53,943 nucleotides of DNA from Welwitschia mirabilis. Its lineage: Eukaryota > Gnetophyta > Gnetopsida > Welwitschiales. Below, piece by piece: positions 11,700 through 23,950 of the stretch (within the stretch, counting starts at the first letter, position 1; each line of letters begins with the position of its first letter). The notes under the pieces are model-generated. The model was not told where the DNA came from and searched no databases. It saw nothing but the letters and a program-made list of their open reading frames with translations. The position numbers and the translations under genes were made by a program. The DNA is taken from NCBI GenBank assembly GCA_051453625.1, contig JBOZIK010000001.1:83511713-83565655 (forward strand), given 5' to 3'.

Positions 11700-12240
11700 T
11701 TCTTAATCTCTCTTCAACCAAGTGATGTTGTACAAATAAAGTTGGCTTAGCTCTTTTTTATAAGTTTCTTTCACCATCCATATATTTCTCTGTAGCATCA
11801 AAAACTCTAATAGTGTACTTCTTATTACCTGTATAACATTTCATTAATTTAGTTTGTATGTCTATAATGTAGTGGATGATTACACAAAAGGCTTTTCCTA
11901 AAAATAGTGGGTAGCTTCTATCATGTTATACTTTAATTACAATCACATCTATGGGGTAGAAGGCTTCTTCTATTTGGATAACTATGTTTTTAATAAACTC
12001 CATAGGTTTCCTGGTTGATGTATCAACTAATTCTAATGTGATTTGTATAGGTTCAATTCTTTTTTCTAACATACGTATTTTACAAAGTGAAGAGACATAA
12101 TGTTTACACTTTCTCCTATATTAATTAAAGCTTTTCAGGTTTTCTTATTTCTGTCTAAAGTAACACTTACTATTGCTACCCTAGGATCTTTAAATTTAAA
12201 ATATTTTTATATGAATAAGGTGGAAACAAATTATGCAAGA
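11700..12240 (-). pseudogene. Element A aspartic protease remnant
   Basis: The frame around 12100-12130 reads KALINIGESVNIMSL, which aligns with 'KALCDLGASINLMPLS', the active-site block of Gag-linked proteases in the plant Athila/Tat (OTA) branch of Ty3/Gypsy. The catalytic aspartate is now asparagine. Downstream, IEPIQITLELVDTS and EAFYPIDVIVI match the 'PT.ISLQLADRS' and 'FIFPVDFVVLD' blocks. SYPLFLGKAFC (about 11883-11925) matches 'IPLILGRPFL'. The following IDIQTKLMKCYTG and FDATEKYMDGER are well preserved. In-frame stops are present. In an active element this enzyme would cut the Gag polyprotein. Confidence 0.8.
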
Positions 12241-12931
12241 AATAATCTACTAGGAATAGTATGTTTTTGTTTTCTTCTAACTAGGTATTTTCACAACTTA
12301 GAAAACTTGGAATTTCTTACAAGAGTTTCTAAAAAGTATGAGTTGATATTAACATCTTGGATTAAGGCTTTTAAGTGTTTAGAAAAAATAGGATTTGTAT
12401 TTAGTTTATCAAGATAAGGTATAACTTGTATTTTCCTTTCATTTTTCTATAAAGGATTATCTAAAGTTAAAGGAAAATTATATGTTTTTAAGATTTCTAT
12501 ATCATCGTCTTTCTTATCTTCTTTATCATTTTTAAAAGTTGAAGTCTTATGGATACGTGGTATTGTATCAATTTCTTTACATTTTTACTTCATTTGAATT
12601 TGGAAAATTTTGATTTGCAAGAGATCCTTGTGGTCTTTGAATGGTTAACATTATTTCTTGAAACACACTAACTACATTTTCCATGATTATGTTGGCCTTT
12701 TATTATATTTTTCTCAACTTGTCTATTGAGTTTATAATTAAATCATATCAATTTTTAAAATTTGAGGAGCTTAGTGGGAGTTTGAATTACTGTATCTATT
12801 CTTAAAAGGTTTCTAACTTAATTACTCACTTATTTCTTATTAATATTTTATTGGTTTTGAAAATTAGAAGGCCTTTGATTAAAGGCGCATACTTCTTCAA
12901 AAATTTTCACTTTACATGTTAGCAACAAGGG

Positions 12932-12973
12932 ACATTCTTTTGGTAAATGAGAGTTATCTTCACATATATGACA
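12932..12973 (-). pseudogene. Element A Gag zinc knuckle
   Basis: Fourteen codons read CHICEDNSHLPKEC, a perfect C-x2-C-x4-H-x4-C zinc knuckle, followed by PL as in the usual 'CP' ending of plant Gag knuckles. In nucleocapsid this module binds the element RNA during packaging. All four metal ligands survive although the surrounding frame is broken. Confidence 0.85.
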
Positions 12974-13149
12974 TGTTGATATTAAATTCTTTTCATTTGT
13001 TACTTTTGCATCTAGAATCATTTGATTTTATTTTTCTAAAGAAGTAGTGAAATTGTTTATTACATTTATTGAATCATGTTGAACCTACTCCTTATTATAT
13101 TTTTCTTCTTTTAAGTCCTTTATAATTTGACCTTTAGTTTGATGATCTT

Positions 13150-13850
13150 AAAAGTTGGTTTAGGTTAAGTTTAATTAATTTTAACAATATCTTCTAACAA
13201 TGTCCATGCATGATCTAAATCTAAGTTGATCAAGACTCCATTACAATAAAAGTGTACAAGTTATTTAGTTTTACTATTCAAATCACTATAAAAATAATCT
13301 ATTAATTGTGCTTGAGAAAATTCATTAATAGGATTGGAAGGAATAGGTATAATAAATTGTTCATATGTTGTGGCATAATTCTTATTAGATTATTATTTAA
13401 AGTCTGTGACTTATTATCTTCTTTTTCTCGTTGTACTCTCACTCATGAATCTTTTAATAAAAGGCTTCTTGTACTTGACTCCAAGCTTTAAGACTTTTAT
13501 GTGAAATACTTTTAAGCCAAAGTTTTTTGCTATCTCTAAGTGTGTTAGGACTAATAATCATGTAAGTTATATTACTAATTTTTTTCTTTTCATTTTCTAA
13601 AGTAATAAAAGTTGTTCTATATCCATAAGATGTTGAAAAGGAGCTTTATTAAGTTATCTTAAAAATGTTGGATAAGAATTTTAGTTTTTTAATTCTACAT
13701 CATTACTAAGAGGTAAGTTAAAAGTGGTTTGGATTTCACATTTTATATTAATAATTAAATCACTAAGTGTAACATTTATATTTGCATTAGAATTTGTACT
13801 AGAAGTTCCTATCATAACTAGGGTATTGGATGACACTACTTGTTTTTGTT
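13150..13850 (-). pseudogene. Element A Gag core remnant
   Basis: The segment at about 13455-13555 reads NTLRDSKKLWLKSISHKSL, then KAWSQVQEAFY. This aligns with the retrotransposon Gag core 'FSLRDKAKEWL.SLPPGSI.TWD.L...FL'. Further on (about 13190-13320), QLIDYFYSDLNSKTK matches 'L...FYNGLN..TR', and INLDLDHAWTLLE matches the 'P.EA.ELIE' block. The N-terminal part towards 13850 shows a weak 'FELKP'-like region. Several stops and frameshifts interrupt it. Gag would form the virus-like particle. Position, domain order and the downstream zinc knuckle and protease support the call. Confidence 0.75.
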
Positions 13851-13899
13851 TTTGCTTTTTATTTAAAATAGGTGAAGAAAAATGATTTTCTTATACACT

Positions 13900-14536
13900 A
13901 CTACTTTCTTTTAAGAAATTAGATTCTAAAATAATAAAAGCTGAAAGATCTTTTTGTTTAATTCTTATAATTCTTTACATACCTGGGGTATGTGTACTTA
14001 GATTAAGCTTGAAGTCAACTAGACATACTTTAATATTTCCTACAACCAAGCTTTTCTTCCTCTGATACTTTGTCTTTTTACCTCAGTATACCATGTTCTT
14101 GCATGCTTAATAATGTTTTTGTAGATGTTATTTCTATCATCATCTAGATGATATCTTACATAACCACTTTATAAAAAAAACAAAAAAATATAAATTATAA
14201 AACAAAAAAAGAGAAAAATAGAAGTAGAACTAAAACAAAAACTAACACTCGTCTGCTTATGTTATCTAGAAGACAAAGGAGAAAATATCAACCTATTAGG
14301 TGATAAAAAACCGAAAATAAAACTATAGAAAAATAATTAAAAAAACCATAATTCTAGGCCATCATTTACCTATTTAGTCTAGATAACAGATTATTTGCAG
14401 AATGAAAATAAAAAAAGTACAAAACGAAAATCTACAGTATCTATAGTAAAAATACAATGCTACCATAAATAAATACCTAAATTAAAATCCAAAGCACTCT
14501 ATCTCAGTAATTAAAGTCCTTGAACTTCTTGTAGCC
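13900..14536 (-). other. Element A 5' leader
   Basis: Untranslated leader between PBS and Gag. The part at 13975-14110 is homologous to the array leaders (for example 28330-28470 and 33150-33290), sharing 'gcatacct..g.tatgt' and the pyrimidine-rich 'tttgatattt' block. Degenerate GTC/GAC palindromes lie near 14245-14275 and 14360-14390. Confidence 0.5.
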
Positions 14537-14555
14537 TTCCTTAGCAATAACACCA
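14537..14555 (-). other. Element A primer binding site, tRNA-Asp type
   Basis: The minus strand reads TGGTGTTATTGCTAAGGAA. Plant tRNA-Asp would pair with TGGCGCCGTTGCCGGGGA. The six mismatches in the first 18 bases are all C-to-T or G-to-A transitions. It lies three bases inside the LTR, as expected, and fixes the element orientation. Confidence 0.8.
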
Positions 14556-14558
14556 AGA

Positions 14559-15774
14559 TGTTGTATTGTATATGTATGGAATCATTACATTCTTAGTTAA
14601 ATCTTATTAATCATAAATATTCACATAACATGCACACTAGTATAGAGAGGAGTGAACCTGAATATCATAATCCATTAAAGGCACTAGGCTCAAAGCTAAA
14701 GAATTAATTTAAGTGATGTATTTTTTTATTTTTATTTTTATGGTTCAATAATAAAAAATGAAATGCAAAAATATAAATACACTAATGCAATGCAAATGCA
14801 AACTACTCTAAATGCAATATTTATCTAACTACTAAATCTCTGTTATCAAGATTAGCCCTATATAACCTAGGTCAATCAAAGAAACTCTTATTAACTCTAA
14901 TTAACGTAGGATATTAAGTACATTAAATAGAATATGAAAAAAATATAATGATTAAGATAAAAAATAGAAAATGCAATAATGATTTTAATCTTGATAAAGA
15001 ATGGCCCTAATGATTTACATCAACTATAAAATTGTAGCAGAATCATGACCAATATAAAACATAAGAAACATGCACATGAATATATAAAACTAAAAGAATA
15101 TTTTCATTAGAGTTGAATGAACATCTTTTTACAAAGCAAAATAACCTCAATAAAAGATACATAACCCAATACCAAGGAAGAATCCTTTCTATAACTAATG
15201 AACAAACCTCTTATCCTTCAGTCTTTTATTATGAGATTTTTAGATGCCAAATAAGATAAACTTAGAGTGAGTGTGGAGGCAGTATTTATTTACAATAACA
15301 AACTCTAAAAATAGCATATCTAACAGATGCAACAAAAACCCTAACAGCACATAGAAGTTAGGTAAAGTTTGTTGCATTGATTAAAAATAGTGATTTTTAA
15401 ACTGTCATCTAGACAATGGTGGAAATGGTGCCATGTCAAGATAGGTTTTATAATAGCTCCCATAATTAGTCTAGTCAGCGTTTTTATTAGCATACGTGTG
15501 ATGTTATCTAAGTGGTTTTCCAAATGATGAAGGGAATGATAGGATTTTGAAGGACTTTAATCAAGTGAAGTTATCTTTATAGCTTATTAAATCTTCTTCA
15601 AAATGTAAAGTATTAGAAATCATCCAAAATTTCTCCAAATATGCTAGTGATTGCACATTTTTGTAATTTATCCTTGACTCTTAATAATTACTATTTTCTA
15701 CTTAAACCTATTTAAATGTCTTGAAAAACTACTAAAAATATCCCATCAAAAACATACAATTTGACATTGCAACA
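14559..15774 (-). mobile_element. Element A, 5' LTR
   Basis: About 1,216 bp, TGTTG...CAACA at the ends, next to the PBS at its left border and the AATAT duplication at its right border. It carries a degenerate copy of the family promoter region (TATTTATT near 15284). A palindromic GTC/GAC-type block lies around 15405-15450. Confidence 0.8.
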
Positions 15775-15779
15775 AATAT
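15775..15779. repeat. Right target-site duplication of element A (AATAT)
   Basis: Copy of 6085-6089 directly after the LTR terminus CAACA. Confidence 0.75.
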
Positions 15780-18700
15780 CTTACCAAGAATTCTTTTCAA
15801 TCTAATTCTAAAGAGTTATATGATCATATGCCAAAAAATCCTTTTCATAACTATCAATCTGCATGATTGACATAAAATCCTTCTATCAAACCTTCCATGT
15901 CTGATCATCCTAAAGAGTGAATTTGATATTAATCATGATCCTAGTGATGATAATGAGCATTAATAACTTTAAGATCCATTAAAACTTACTCTTTGAAAAT
16001 GATGATAAAGGTCTTATGATAAAAGAGGAATGAAAACCAAATGAGAGTTGATAAGCTATGAGGTAAAGTTAAAAATTAGAAAGATCTTACTCACATCCAC
16101 AACTAAAAGTGACTTATTAATTACACAAAGAAATCTTATCAAACTCTACAAAAGATATAAAAAAAATAATATCGAGAGATGGTATAGTTACAAGCGAATG
16201 GGATCTTGCTCACATCCACAATTTCAAGTGATCTATCTAAGTCCCAATGCAATGCAAGCAAAGAGATAAGAAGGCATGACAAAGAGGCATACTCATAATG
16301 AAAATGGATTAAGTCCATAAATTTAGTGATTTATCCAAACCATAAAGTATGACAACTAAGAAATCCCTCTAACTAGTAAGAAACATGCACACAAGAAAGA
16401 AAACAAAAGTACTTTTTTAAAATTTCCTATTATAAGTAAGATAACTTCTAAGAAAGGATCTAGATAAGTTACAAAATGATGAAAATGTTGGAATTTGGAA
16501 ATTTTAAAGTCTTTTTCTAAATCCAAATAGTAATCACATCTTCTCTAAAAATGGTATTATTATATCTAAAGAAAGTAAAAAGACAAAACTTAAATCACGT
16601 TAATAGGAATTTTAAGTTGTTGATCAATTTCAGTTACCTCAATTGCATACCACCTTAAAGGAGAGTGCTGTGAAATGTTGGTAATTTAATTGTACCTTAA
16701 ACTTAGTAAATTTTAAAATTTTACTCAAATTATATTTATTGGTAATGAAATACAAGTAAACTATGCTACTATGCCTTTGACCTTCATCTAATATACCCTT
16801 AGTTACTAAGACATACATGAGAATCTTGACCTTAAGGCACTAAGGATGTTTTCACTTAACACAGATAGAACTCTCTATATGATTCAAACATTATAGTTAT
16901 AATATCTAAGGCTACACAATAAGCTTTAGGATGTAGTGTAAATCCTATCATAGATTTCTATCTATGGAATGCTCCTTGTGTTTGTCATCAAATTTTTTAA
17001 GTGTTTAAGGGATGAGAGGTAAATTTCATTTTTATTACTTTACTTAAGTAGGATTAGTAAAATTATTAAGTTAAAAATATGAAGTAAAAGACAAAAAACA
17101 TGAAGGAAAAAGGGGACTAGTTGTGGTATTATTAACCTAAGTAGATCTTACTCACCATTGAACTTAGCTTAATGTATTCAAATCACAAAAAATAGATCCA
17201 AATAAAAAAAATCAAGTTAAAGAATATTACTCCACGTCCTAATTTTACTTGATAAGAGGTATTTACCTTACAAAACTAAAAAATGCTAAAAAGCTCAATA
17301 AAAACTCAAATAAAGAAAAAATAGAAACTTATAAACTAACAAAAAGAGCTTTAAAAAAAATCGCATAAAGGGATAGTTCATAACATCTCAAGTTTATCTA
17401 ATAACAAATGCTAAATCTTGGATTTATAAGATTGAAAAATATCCAAAAAACATAAAATAAATCTTAAAATTCTTTAGAAATAAAGTAATAAACAAAACTA
17501 TGCATGTGTGTAAAATTTGGATCAAATGATAAACAATGGATCGCTAAAATGCATGTGTGCAAACTAGATAATTATTAAGTAATGACTTAAGAAAAATGCA
17601 TATGCATAAAAAATCTAGAAAGATACAAAAGAAAATGCAAAAGCACAAAATGCACATATGGCTAAAAATCACAATGAGCTTAAGAATAATGATTGGAAGA
17701 TAAATAATAAATGCTTTAGAGGCTTACAAGGTACATGTCATAAGTATACATTAGAAGATCATAGTATCAGTGGAGGAAGTTGTAGATTGTTTACCTTCTT
17801 AGAGTGGAAACATCATCAATCATGGTTATAAAGGAAATTGTTCTACAAAAAAGGCAATGTGAAGATGAATGGTTTCTTTGATACACATCATCTATGACAT
17901 GATTGGTTAATCATTTGGAGCTCTTAATATATTCATTAATACAAACAATGATGTTTCCTAAGAAATAATAGTTGTGATAGAATCTAATATATTTGCTCAT
18001 AAAAATACTATTGGTGTTTGAATTAATACTAATAATTAACTTGAAAGTGAGGATGTATATGATCCTACTTTCACTAGAACATTCCTTTAAAGTTGAGATG
18101 ATAATGAGTGTGATGGTTTACAAATGATGTATAATAGACAACACAATAGGTAATATAAGTAGTAATATAAGTAGAAATGGAGGTAGGCATTAGATGTGAT
18201 GATCAACAGAGGGTAGCACATCCATGACACTTTGGATCATGCCACTTAGTAATATAGAAAAATAGTGAAGACATCTTGTAGGCACTATGCATCAGAGAGT
18301 GAAAGCAATGATGCAAAGTATTCTAAGTAATTGAAAAACAAAGAAGCATTAAGTAATAGAAGAAAAACATGATAGTATGCAGAGATAAAGCTTAGTTTAA
18401 GGAGTAGAAGTGGGCTTTCGTTGGAATGACACTATGTCATATCCCATATTTTATAAACCTTATTTACTTAGATACTAAGTATATTAAGCTTGTAATCAAA
18501 TAATAAATTACTCTTCTTTAAAGACATTATCAAAATAAGATGACATTTTAAATTTATCTTAGTTTATAATTTTCATAAATTATCATGAAAATAATAATAA
18601 TTATGTTAGAAGGTTTTTATTAGAAAAGCTATTCAAAAATTTAAAATTAGATAAACTAGTTATATAAGAAATCAAAATCACATAATAAAAATAATAAATT

Positions 18701-19481
18701 AAAAATCTCAAGAAAATATAATAATATATTTTTTACATTTTGTTTACTCATTTAAATTATTAGTAAATGTGATAAGTGTACTACATTATGAGTATAAATT
18801 TTCTTCCTTGTGTTATGTGATTGATAGATTTTATACATTATGAAATAAATGAGCATATGAATAAGTATGTGCACTTTTACCTAGAACCAAGAATGATAAA
18901 TGAGTATATTTCCTCTACCATAATGTTTATCTTATTGAAATATGGAAGGACACTTGATTCATAGCCTATTTATAGTTTTATTCATTGAAATTGAAGAGAT
19001 TATCTCATTATGCTACATAAAAATTTTCAGATTTATGCATTTAGTCTTTTGATGCATGTTTTGAATGAATTAAACTTACTTATGAGCCTATGAATTTCCT
19101 TTTTAAATTTATTCTTATTAGAACTATTTAGTAAAGTTATATTATAAATAATTAGTTTAGTTAATATATTTATTATTTCACTAATTTAAATTATTGCATA
19201 ACTAGTTGTAGAAACTTTACTAGTTTTTTTATAGTCAGAGTTAAACTTCTAGAATATAGGCATAGGTTAAAAATATTATAGCTTATTTTTTGAGAAACAA
19301 AAATGAATTATATTAACTTAAAAAGCATGAAAAGATATAATGTAGTTTAATATCTATGTCTCCAAGCATGGTAAAACTCTCTAATAATTAAACCCAAAAA
19401 TATCAGCATCTAATTTTTTCAAACTTGGTTCCTAATTCCAATTAGAAATAGGCTCAAGACTTGCATACCCTAAGGGATTTA
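15780..19481. other. Unassigned AT-rich sequence, no gene seen
   Basis: I see no coding region with domain content and no LTR, PBS or PPT. The only structure is a weak repeat at 16081-16250. The longest open frame is 73 codons (16048-16269, plus strand), with no recognisable motif. It should flank the original target of element A, so part of it could be the far side of the Copia remnant, but I found no Copia motif to show this. Confidence 0.5.
16081..16250 (+). repeat. Imperfect direct repeat, about 120 bp apart
   Basis: GATCTTACTCACATCCACAA near 16084 and GATCTTGCTCACATCCACAA near 16203 match in 19 of 20 bases. Each is followed after a few bases by AAGTGA and an 'ttatc/ctatc' block. A weaker third copy begins near 16285 (ACTCATAATGAAAATGG ... 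'agtgatttatcc'), and 'agatcttactcacc' recurs at 17145. Confidence 0.55.
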
Positions 19482-20428
19482 TGATGTGATGTGAATTTGT
19501 GCAATTCTAAAGTTCTTTAGGATAGACCTGTAAATCAAATAACTTGCAAAAAAACACACGCTAGTATAGATAAGAGTTTACCCAAATGTCATAATCCCAA
19601 TCAAGGCACTAGGCTCAAATTTAAAGAATTGATTTCCAATAAGTTTATTTTAGTCTTTTATATTTTAATAACTAAAACAAAATAAAGTAATGCAATGTAA
19701 TGTAAATAGTATGAAATGCAAATGGAAATATAATGAATTATATTGGTTTCTAATTCTTCTGTCATAAGAACTAGCTCCCTATAATTCAGATCAATTAAGA
19801 AGACTGCTTAACTTATTCCTAACCAATATAAACTATGAGATATACCACGTAGAATAAGTAATGCAATATGAAATGGAAATGAAATAACAATGTAAGTATA
19901 ATACTAACCAAAGTCAATATTAACAAAGGTTTCCCTTATGATCTAAATAAATCATAAAACTATCACTTAACTATGATTAACTTAAACTATAAGGGACATT
20001 CACAGAATTGGATTGAAAAGAGTAACTATATTATTTTCAAAGAACTTTACATCCACTTACAATAGAATAACAACACCTCAATGGAAGAGACTTAGCCTAA
20101 CACCAAGAAAACTCCTTTATATAGCCACTAGATGGATCTCTTATTCTTTAGTCTTTTGCTACAAATATATCAGATACAAAATATTAATTAAAAGTGAAGA
20201 CAAGATGGGGTATTTATAGTTTTATATTAAAAGTTCTATAAACATAACCCTAAGAGTCAAAGAGAAAATCCTATCAGCCAAAGTGGGGTGCATGAGCTCA
20301 TTACGAGATAATTCAATCCCGTATATATAAAATAATTGTCATATTGACTATTGTGGGAATGATACTAGGGACGATACCCCTTAACAATAGATAATTAATC
20401 AGCTTTTGGCTCTACAATAGGCCTAATA
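19482..20428 (-). mobile_element. Partial LTR of the array family (LTR0)
   Basis: Starts TGATGTGATGTGAATTTGTG, aligning with TGTTGCAGTGTGAATTTATG of LTR1. It follows LTR1 through the shared promoter and 'cccttaacaatagataatt' blocks until a 100-base N run (20429-20528). Sequence after the gap is unrelated, so the last third of the LTR and any attached internal region are missing or misjoined. Whether it is solo or truncated cannot be told. Confidence 0.75.
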
Positions 20429-20528
20429 NNNNNNNNNNNNNNNNNNNNNNNNNNNNNNNNNNNNNNNNNNNNNNNNNNNNNNNNNNNNNNNNNNNNNNNN
20501 NNNNNNNNNNNNNNNNNNNNNNNNNNNN

Positions 20529-22601
20529 AATTTTAGCTAAGATAGGTAAAAATTATTTCAAATTACTTTAAAATTGAAGATGATAGCAGAATTTAAGATT
20601 TAGAAAATATTAACTTGAAGATGATTGACTGTGGCAGAGGAAGGATTTATTTTTCATTTATAATGTATTAGGAAGAATTAGAAATGATTTAGAACCAATT
20701 AGATGTTAAAATAACCAATTTTTTAACTCATTCTTTAAGTTCTTTAACTAACTAGGTTGATTGGATGATGTTATAACATCACTCAAGAATTTCAAATATA
20801 TTTTTAACATGAGTTAACACAATCCTAATCATCTATTCCATAATGCCAATTTTTAAAGGTTATTACTTTAAATAAACAAGTATGCATAACTTATTTAATT
20901 AATATCCACCTACTCATACCACAATATTAAGATGTACATTGATGTTGATGACATACTCGATAACCCTAAGTTACTCTTAGTTACATATTTAATTTCTAGA
21001 TCTAATTTTCACATATTACAAATCATAAATAAAAATTTAACGAAGTTAAAAATGTTAAAAGGCGAGCAATAGTAAAAAAAGTAAGTCCTAAAATCATGCA
21101 TAAACTCTGGTAGCTCAGGTATAATGTAGACATTGTAAAAACAACATAGGAGTTTATTAGAAGTTATTTTAATCACATAGGATTCTCTATTAATAGTGTA
21201 AAAAACCACAGAAATTAACATCTAAAGTAGGACTAGACCATTAGTAATGTTTACATAACAGAAGAAAATTAATCATCAAGGTTACATGTAAATATACAAT
21301 GACTCATATGATGAACTAAAGGATTCTCTAACTCTTCTTACTCTAAAACATCACTTTCATCTCATTCTAGCATATGAACATATAACGAAATACTTATAGT
21401 GAACATAAAGTGGGAAAATTCCTGTGAAAATTAGGACATGTTTATCTAATTTTGATGAAAGGATATACATCATCAAATATCATGTGAGACTTTACAAGCA
21501 TGAATAAAAATAAAAACTAATAAATTAAAGAATTATATAAGAAAATGGTTATTAAAAGGGCTCCAAAAATATCTCAAATTGACTTTATGAATGGTAAGCC
21601 TTTGCTAGGTGATCACTATGTTTGCAAGATAATGTAATAATATTGGTTAGTTAAATTCACTAAATATTAGTTAGTTAGATTTACTCCTTAGCTTATGACA
21701 TCCCAACCTATACACACTAGTGTAAAAATATTTTCCATTAACAAAACTATTAAAAGGATAAAGTGGCCATGTTGGATAAGATTTATTGATACATGTCTTC
21801 ATCAATATCTGTACTTGAAATCTTTATCAAGTCCACTCTTACTATGTTCCCAAATGAGTCTGTTCTCAGACTTACGAAGGGTAAATGACATTGAATAAAG
21901 TTGTTAAAGAACCCATTAAAAATAATCTTCATTGACTATGTAGATATGTTGAGTACTAAAATAGATAAAGTAATCTATGTAATATACCTATAGACTTGTT
22001 GAAACATATATATTTACCTATTTTAACCCTTTATTTATTCTTGATTTATCATTGAACAAATATTATTTGTGATAGTCTATATGTGATTTTATGATATATA
22101 CATCGTACTAATTAATAATGCTTATTTTATTTTATAGATTAAGGAGTATTTAGATAACATACCTAAAAACTAGATATGTGAAAATCACATGGAATCATAG
22201 CAAATATTGTTAAGAGTTAATTTTTGTGGTGGTTATTATTCTTGTTATGGTGGTACTTTAAAAAATAGAGTTTAACTTAGGAAAATATTCTGAAATGACC
22301 TAACTTACATCAGATATACTTTCAAATATTATTAACATTCATTAATAAAAAAATTATGATATTATTAATTTATTATTATAATAGTATTTATAAATGAGCA
22401 TAAAATTCTTAAATCTTTTACTCATATATGCGCTAGTCCTTCTTATAGGATGTACATTTAAAATTCCTTATTAGCATTCATACCTTACACTTAGAGTAGT
22501 TCATGAAGTTTTTCTATGACCTAGGTTAGATAATTAGTCCTTTGATGCATGGAGCATGTAATCTTTATAGGACCAAAAGGGTAGTTTGGTGACATGAATC
22601 T
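20529..22601. other. Unassigned AT-rich sequence between LTR0 and the array
   Basis: No domain recognised. A 70-codon minus-strand open stretch (21009-21221) contains PELPEFMHDFRTYFFYY, which I do not recognise and which has no conserved neighbour. A 67-codon plus-strand frame (21695-21898) likewise shows no motif. The five bases before LTR1 are AATCT, a candidate target duplication whose partner is not visible. Confidence 0.45.
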
Positions 22602-23933
22602 TGTTGCAGTGTGAATTTATGCAATTCTAAAGCTCTTTAGGTAGACTTGTAATCAAATAACTTATAGAAAAACACATGTTAATATAGATGGAAGTTCAAC
22701 CAAATGTCATAATCCTAACAAAGGCACTAGGCTTAGAGTTAAAGAATTGATTTTCAAAGGTATTTTTAGTCTTTTAGCTTTTAGTAACTAAAAGTAAATA
22801 ATAAAGTAAATTCAGTGTAAAATAAATGAAGATGGAATGCAAATGGAAGTGAAATGGATTCTATTAGATCCTAATCCTTTTGTTACAAGAACTAGCTTCT
22901 CTATAATTCAAATTAATTAAGAAGAGTACTCAACTTGTTCCTAACCAATATGAACTATGAGTTATACCAAGTAAAATAAGGAATGCAATATGAAATGGAA
23001 ATGAAATAACAATGCAATCTAATACTAACCAAAGTCAACCTTAACAAAGGTTGCCCTTATGATCTAATTAAATTATAGAACTATTACTTAACTATTATCA
23101 ACTTAAACTATAAGGGACATATATAGAATTGGAATGAAAAGAGCAATTGTATTAATTCAAAGAACTCTACATCACTTACAATAGAATAACAGTATCTCAA
23201 TGGAAGAGACTCAGCCTAACACCAAGAAAACTCCTTTCTGTAGCTACTAGATGGACCTCTTATCCTTCAGTCTTCTATCATAAGCATATCAAGTACAAAA
23301 TATGGTTTTGAAGTAAGGACAACAGGGGGTATTTATAGTTTTACATTGAAAGTTTTAGAAACATAATCCTAGAAGTCGAAGAAGAAACCCTAGTATCCCA
23401 AGTGGAGTGCATGACCCCATTACAAGATAATTCAGTCCCACATATATACAACATTCTAACTATCATGGGGATGATAATAGGGATGATGCCCCTTAACAAT
23501 AGATAATTAATCAGCTTCTAGCTCTATAATCGGCCCCACAATTAGCTCTAGATGTGTCATCATTCCTTATGTCATGGGGATGACACTTCCCCTGAAAAGA
23601 TGCTTCGTTGACTCTAAGCTCCAGTCCAAATTGCTATTGCAATAGGTCAATACAGTGCTATTGTCCCCTCTATTGTGGGGATGACAGTGGGGATGATACC
23701 CTTCCAAAGCTTCTCAGGTAAAACAAATCAACCTTCTTCATCATTAATCTTCCTCCAACATACTTAGTATCGGAACATGCCTGAAATGCCTCTAATTATG
23801 CTAAGAATTATGTGTTTTCATGATTATTTCATTGACTCTTCATAATTATCAGAATTAAATCCAAACCTATATAAATGTCCTACAAAGGTACTCCAAATAC
23901 ACCATCAAATTCCTACAAATTAGCATTGCAATG
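22602..23933 (-). mobile_element. LTR1 (3' LTR of unit 1)
   Basis: A 1,332-bp uninterrupted LTR. It starts TGTTGCAGTG, ends GCAATG (mutated CAACA) and is followed by the PPT. It holds a TATA-like promoter box (23330-23338), a hairpin near 23035-23060, and several copies of the GTCATCC...GGATGAC motif between 23450 and 23700. Confidence 0.85.
23330..23338 (-). promoter_or_regulatory. TATA box of LTR1
   Basis: The minus strand reads CTATAAATA, a canonical plant TATA box, about 600 bp inside the LTR from its U3 end. The same nonamer is at 20211-20219 (LTR0), 30057-30065 (LTR2) and 34476-34484 (LTR3). In LTR4 it is mutated to CTATTAATA (43185-43193). Transcription would start some 30 bases to the left and run into R-U5. 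Confidence 0.65.
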
Positions 23934-23950
23934 TAGCCCCCTACTTAGCT
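23934..23950 (-). other. Unit 1 polypurine tract
   Basis: Minus strand GCTAAGTAGGGGGCTA next to the LTR end. Counterparts lie at 35096 (unit 3), 43803 (unit 4), 7349 (element A) and 50362 (element B). Confidence 0.75.

Larger units (their letters stand above)
6090..15774 (-). mobile_element. Element A: complete but decayed Ty3/Gypsy element with Gag-protease only
   Basis: In element orientation (right to left) the parts are 5' LTR (15774-14559), PBS complementary to tRNA-Asp (14555-14537), leader, Gag with a zinc knuckle, and aspartic protease. Then come a 711-base N gap, the remains of a C-terminal ORF segment shared with the array family, a long 3' untranslated region, PPT and 3' LTR (7348-6090). 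It is flanked by AATAT duplications. I find no reverse transcriptase, RNase H or integrase. At 9.7 kb only the N gap could hide part of them, and its stated length is too short for all three. It therefore resembles non-autonomous terminal-repeat elements that keep only Gag (TR-GAG class). The LTRs are strongly diverged, so the insertion is old. Confidence 0.8.

Noticed and set aside
21009-21221. Minus-strand 70-codon frame between LTR0 and the array
   Set aside because: No motif, no conserved copy and no neighbouring feature supports it; length is within what AT-rich decayed DNA gives by chance, so it is mentioned only in the region entry.
23450-23700. Repeated GTCATCCC/GGGGATGAC blocks as a CRISPR-like array
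   Set aside because: Spacing is irregular, the blocks are degenerate, they sit inside LTRs and recur at the same LTR positions in every copy, and the host is a plant.
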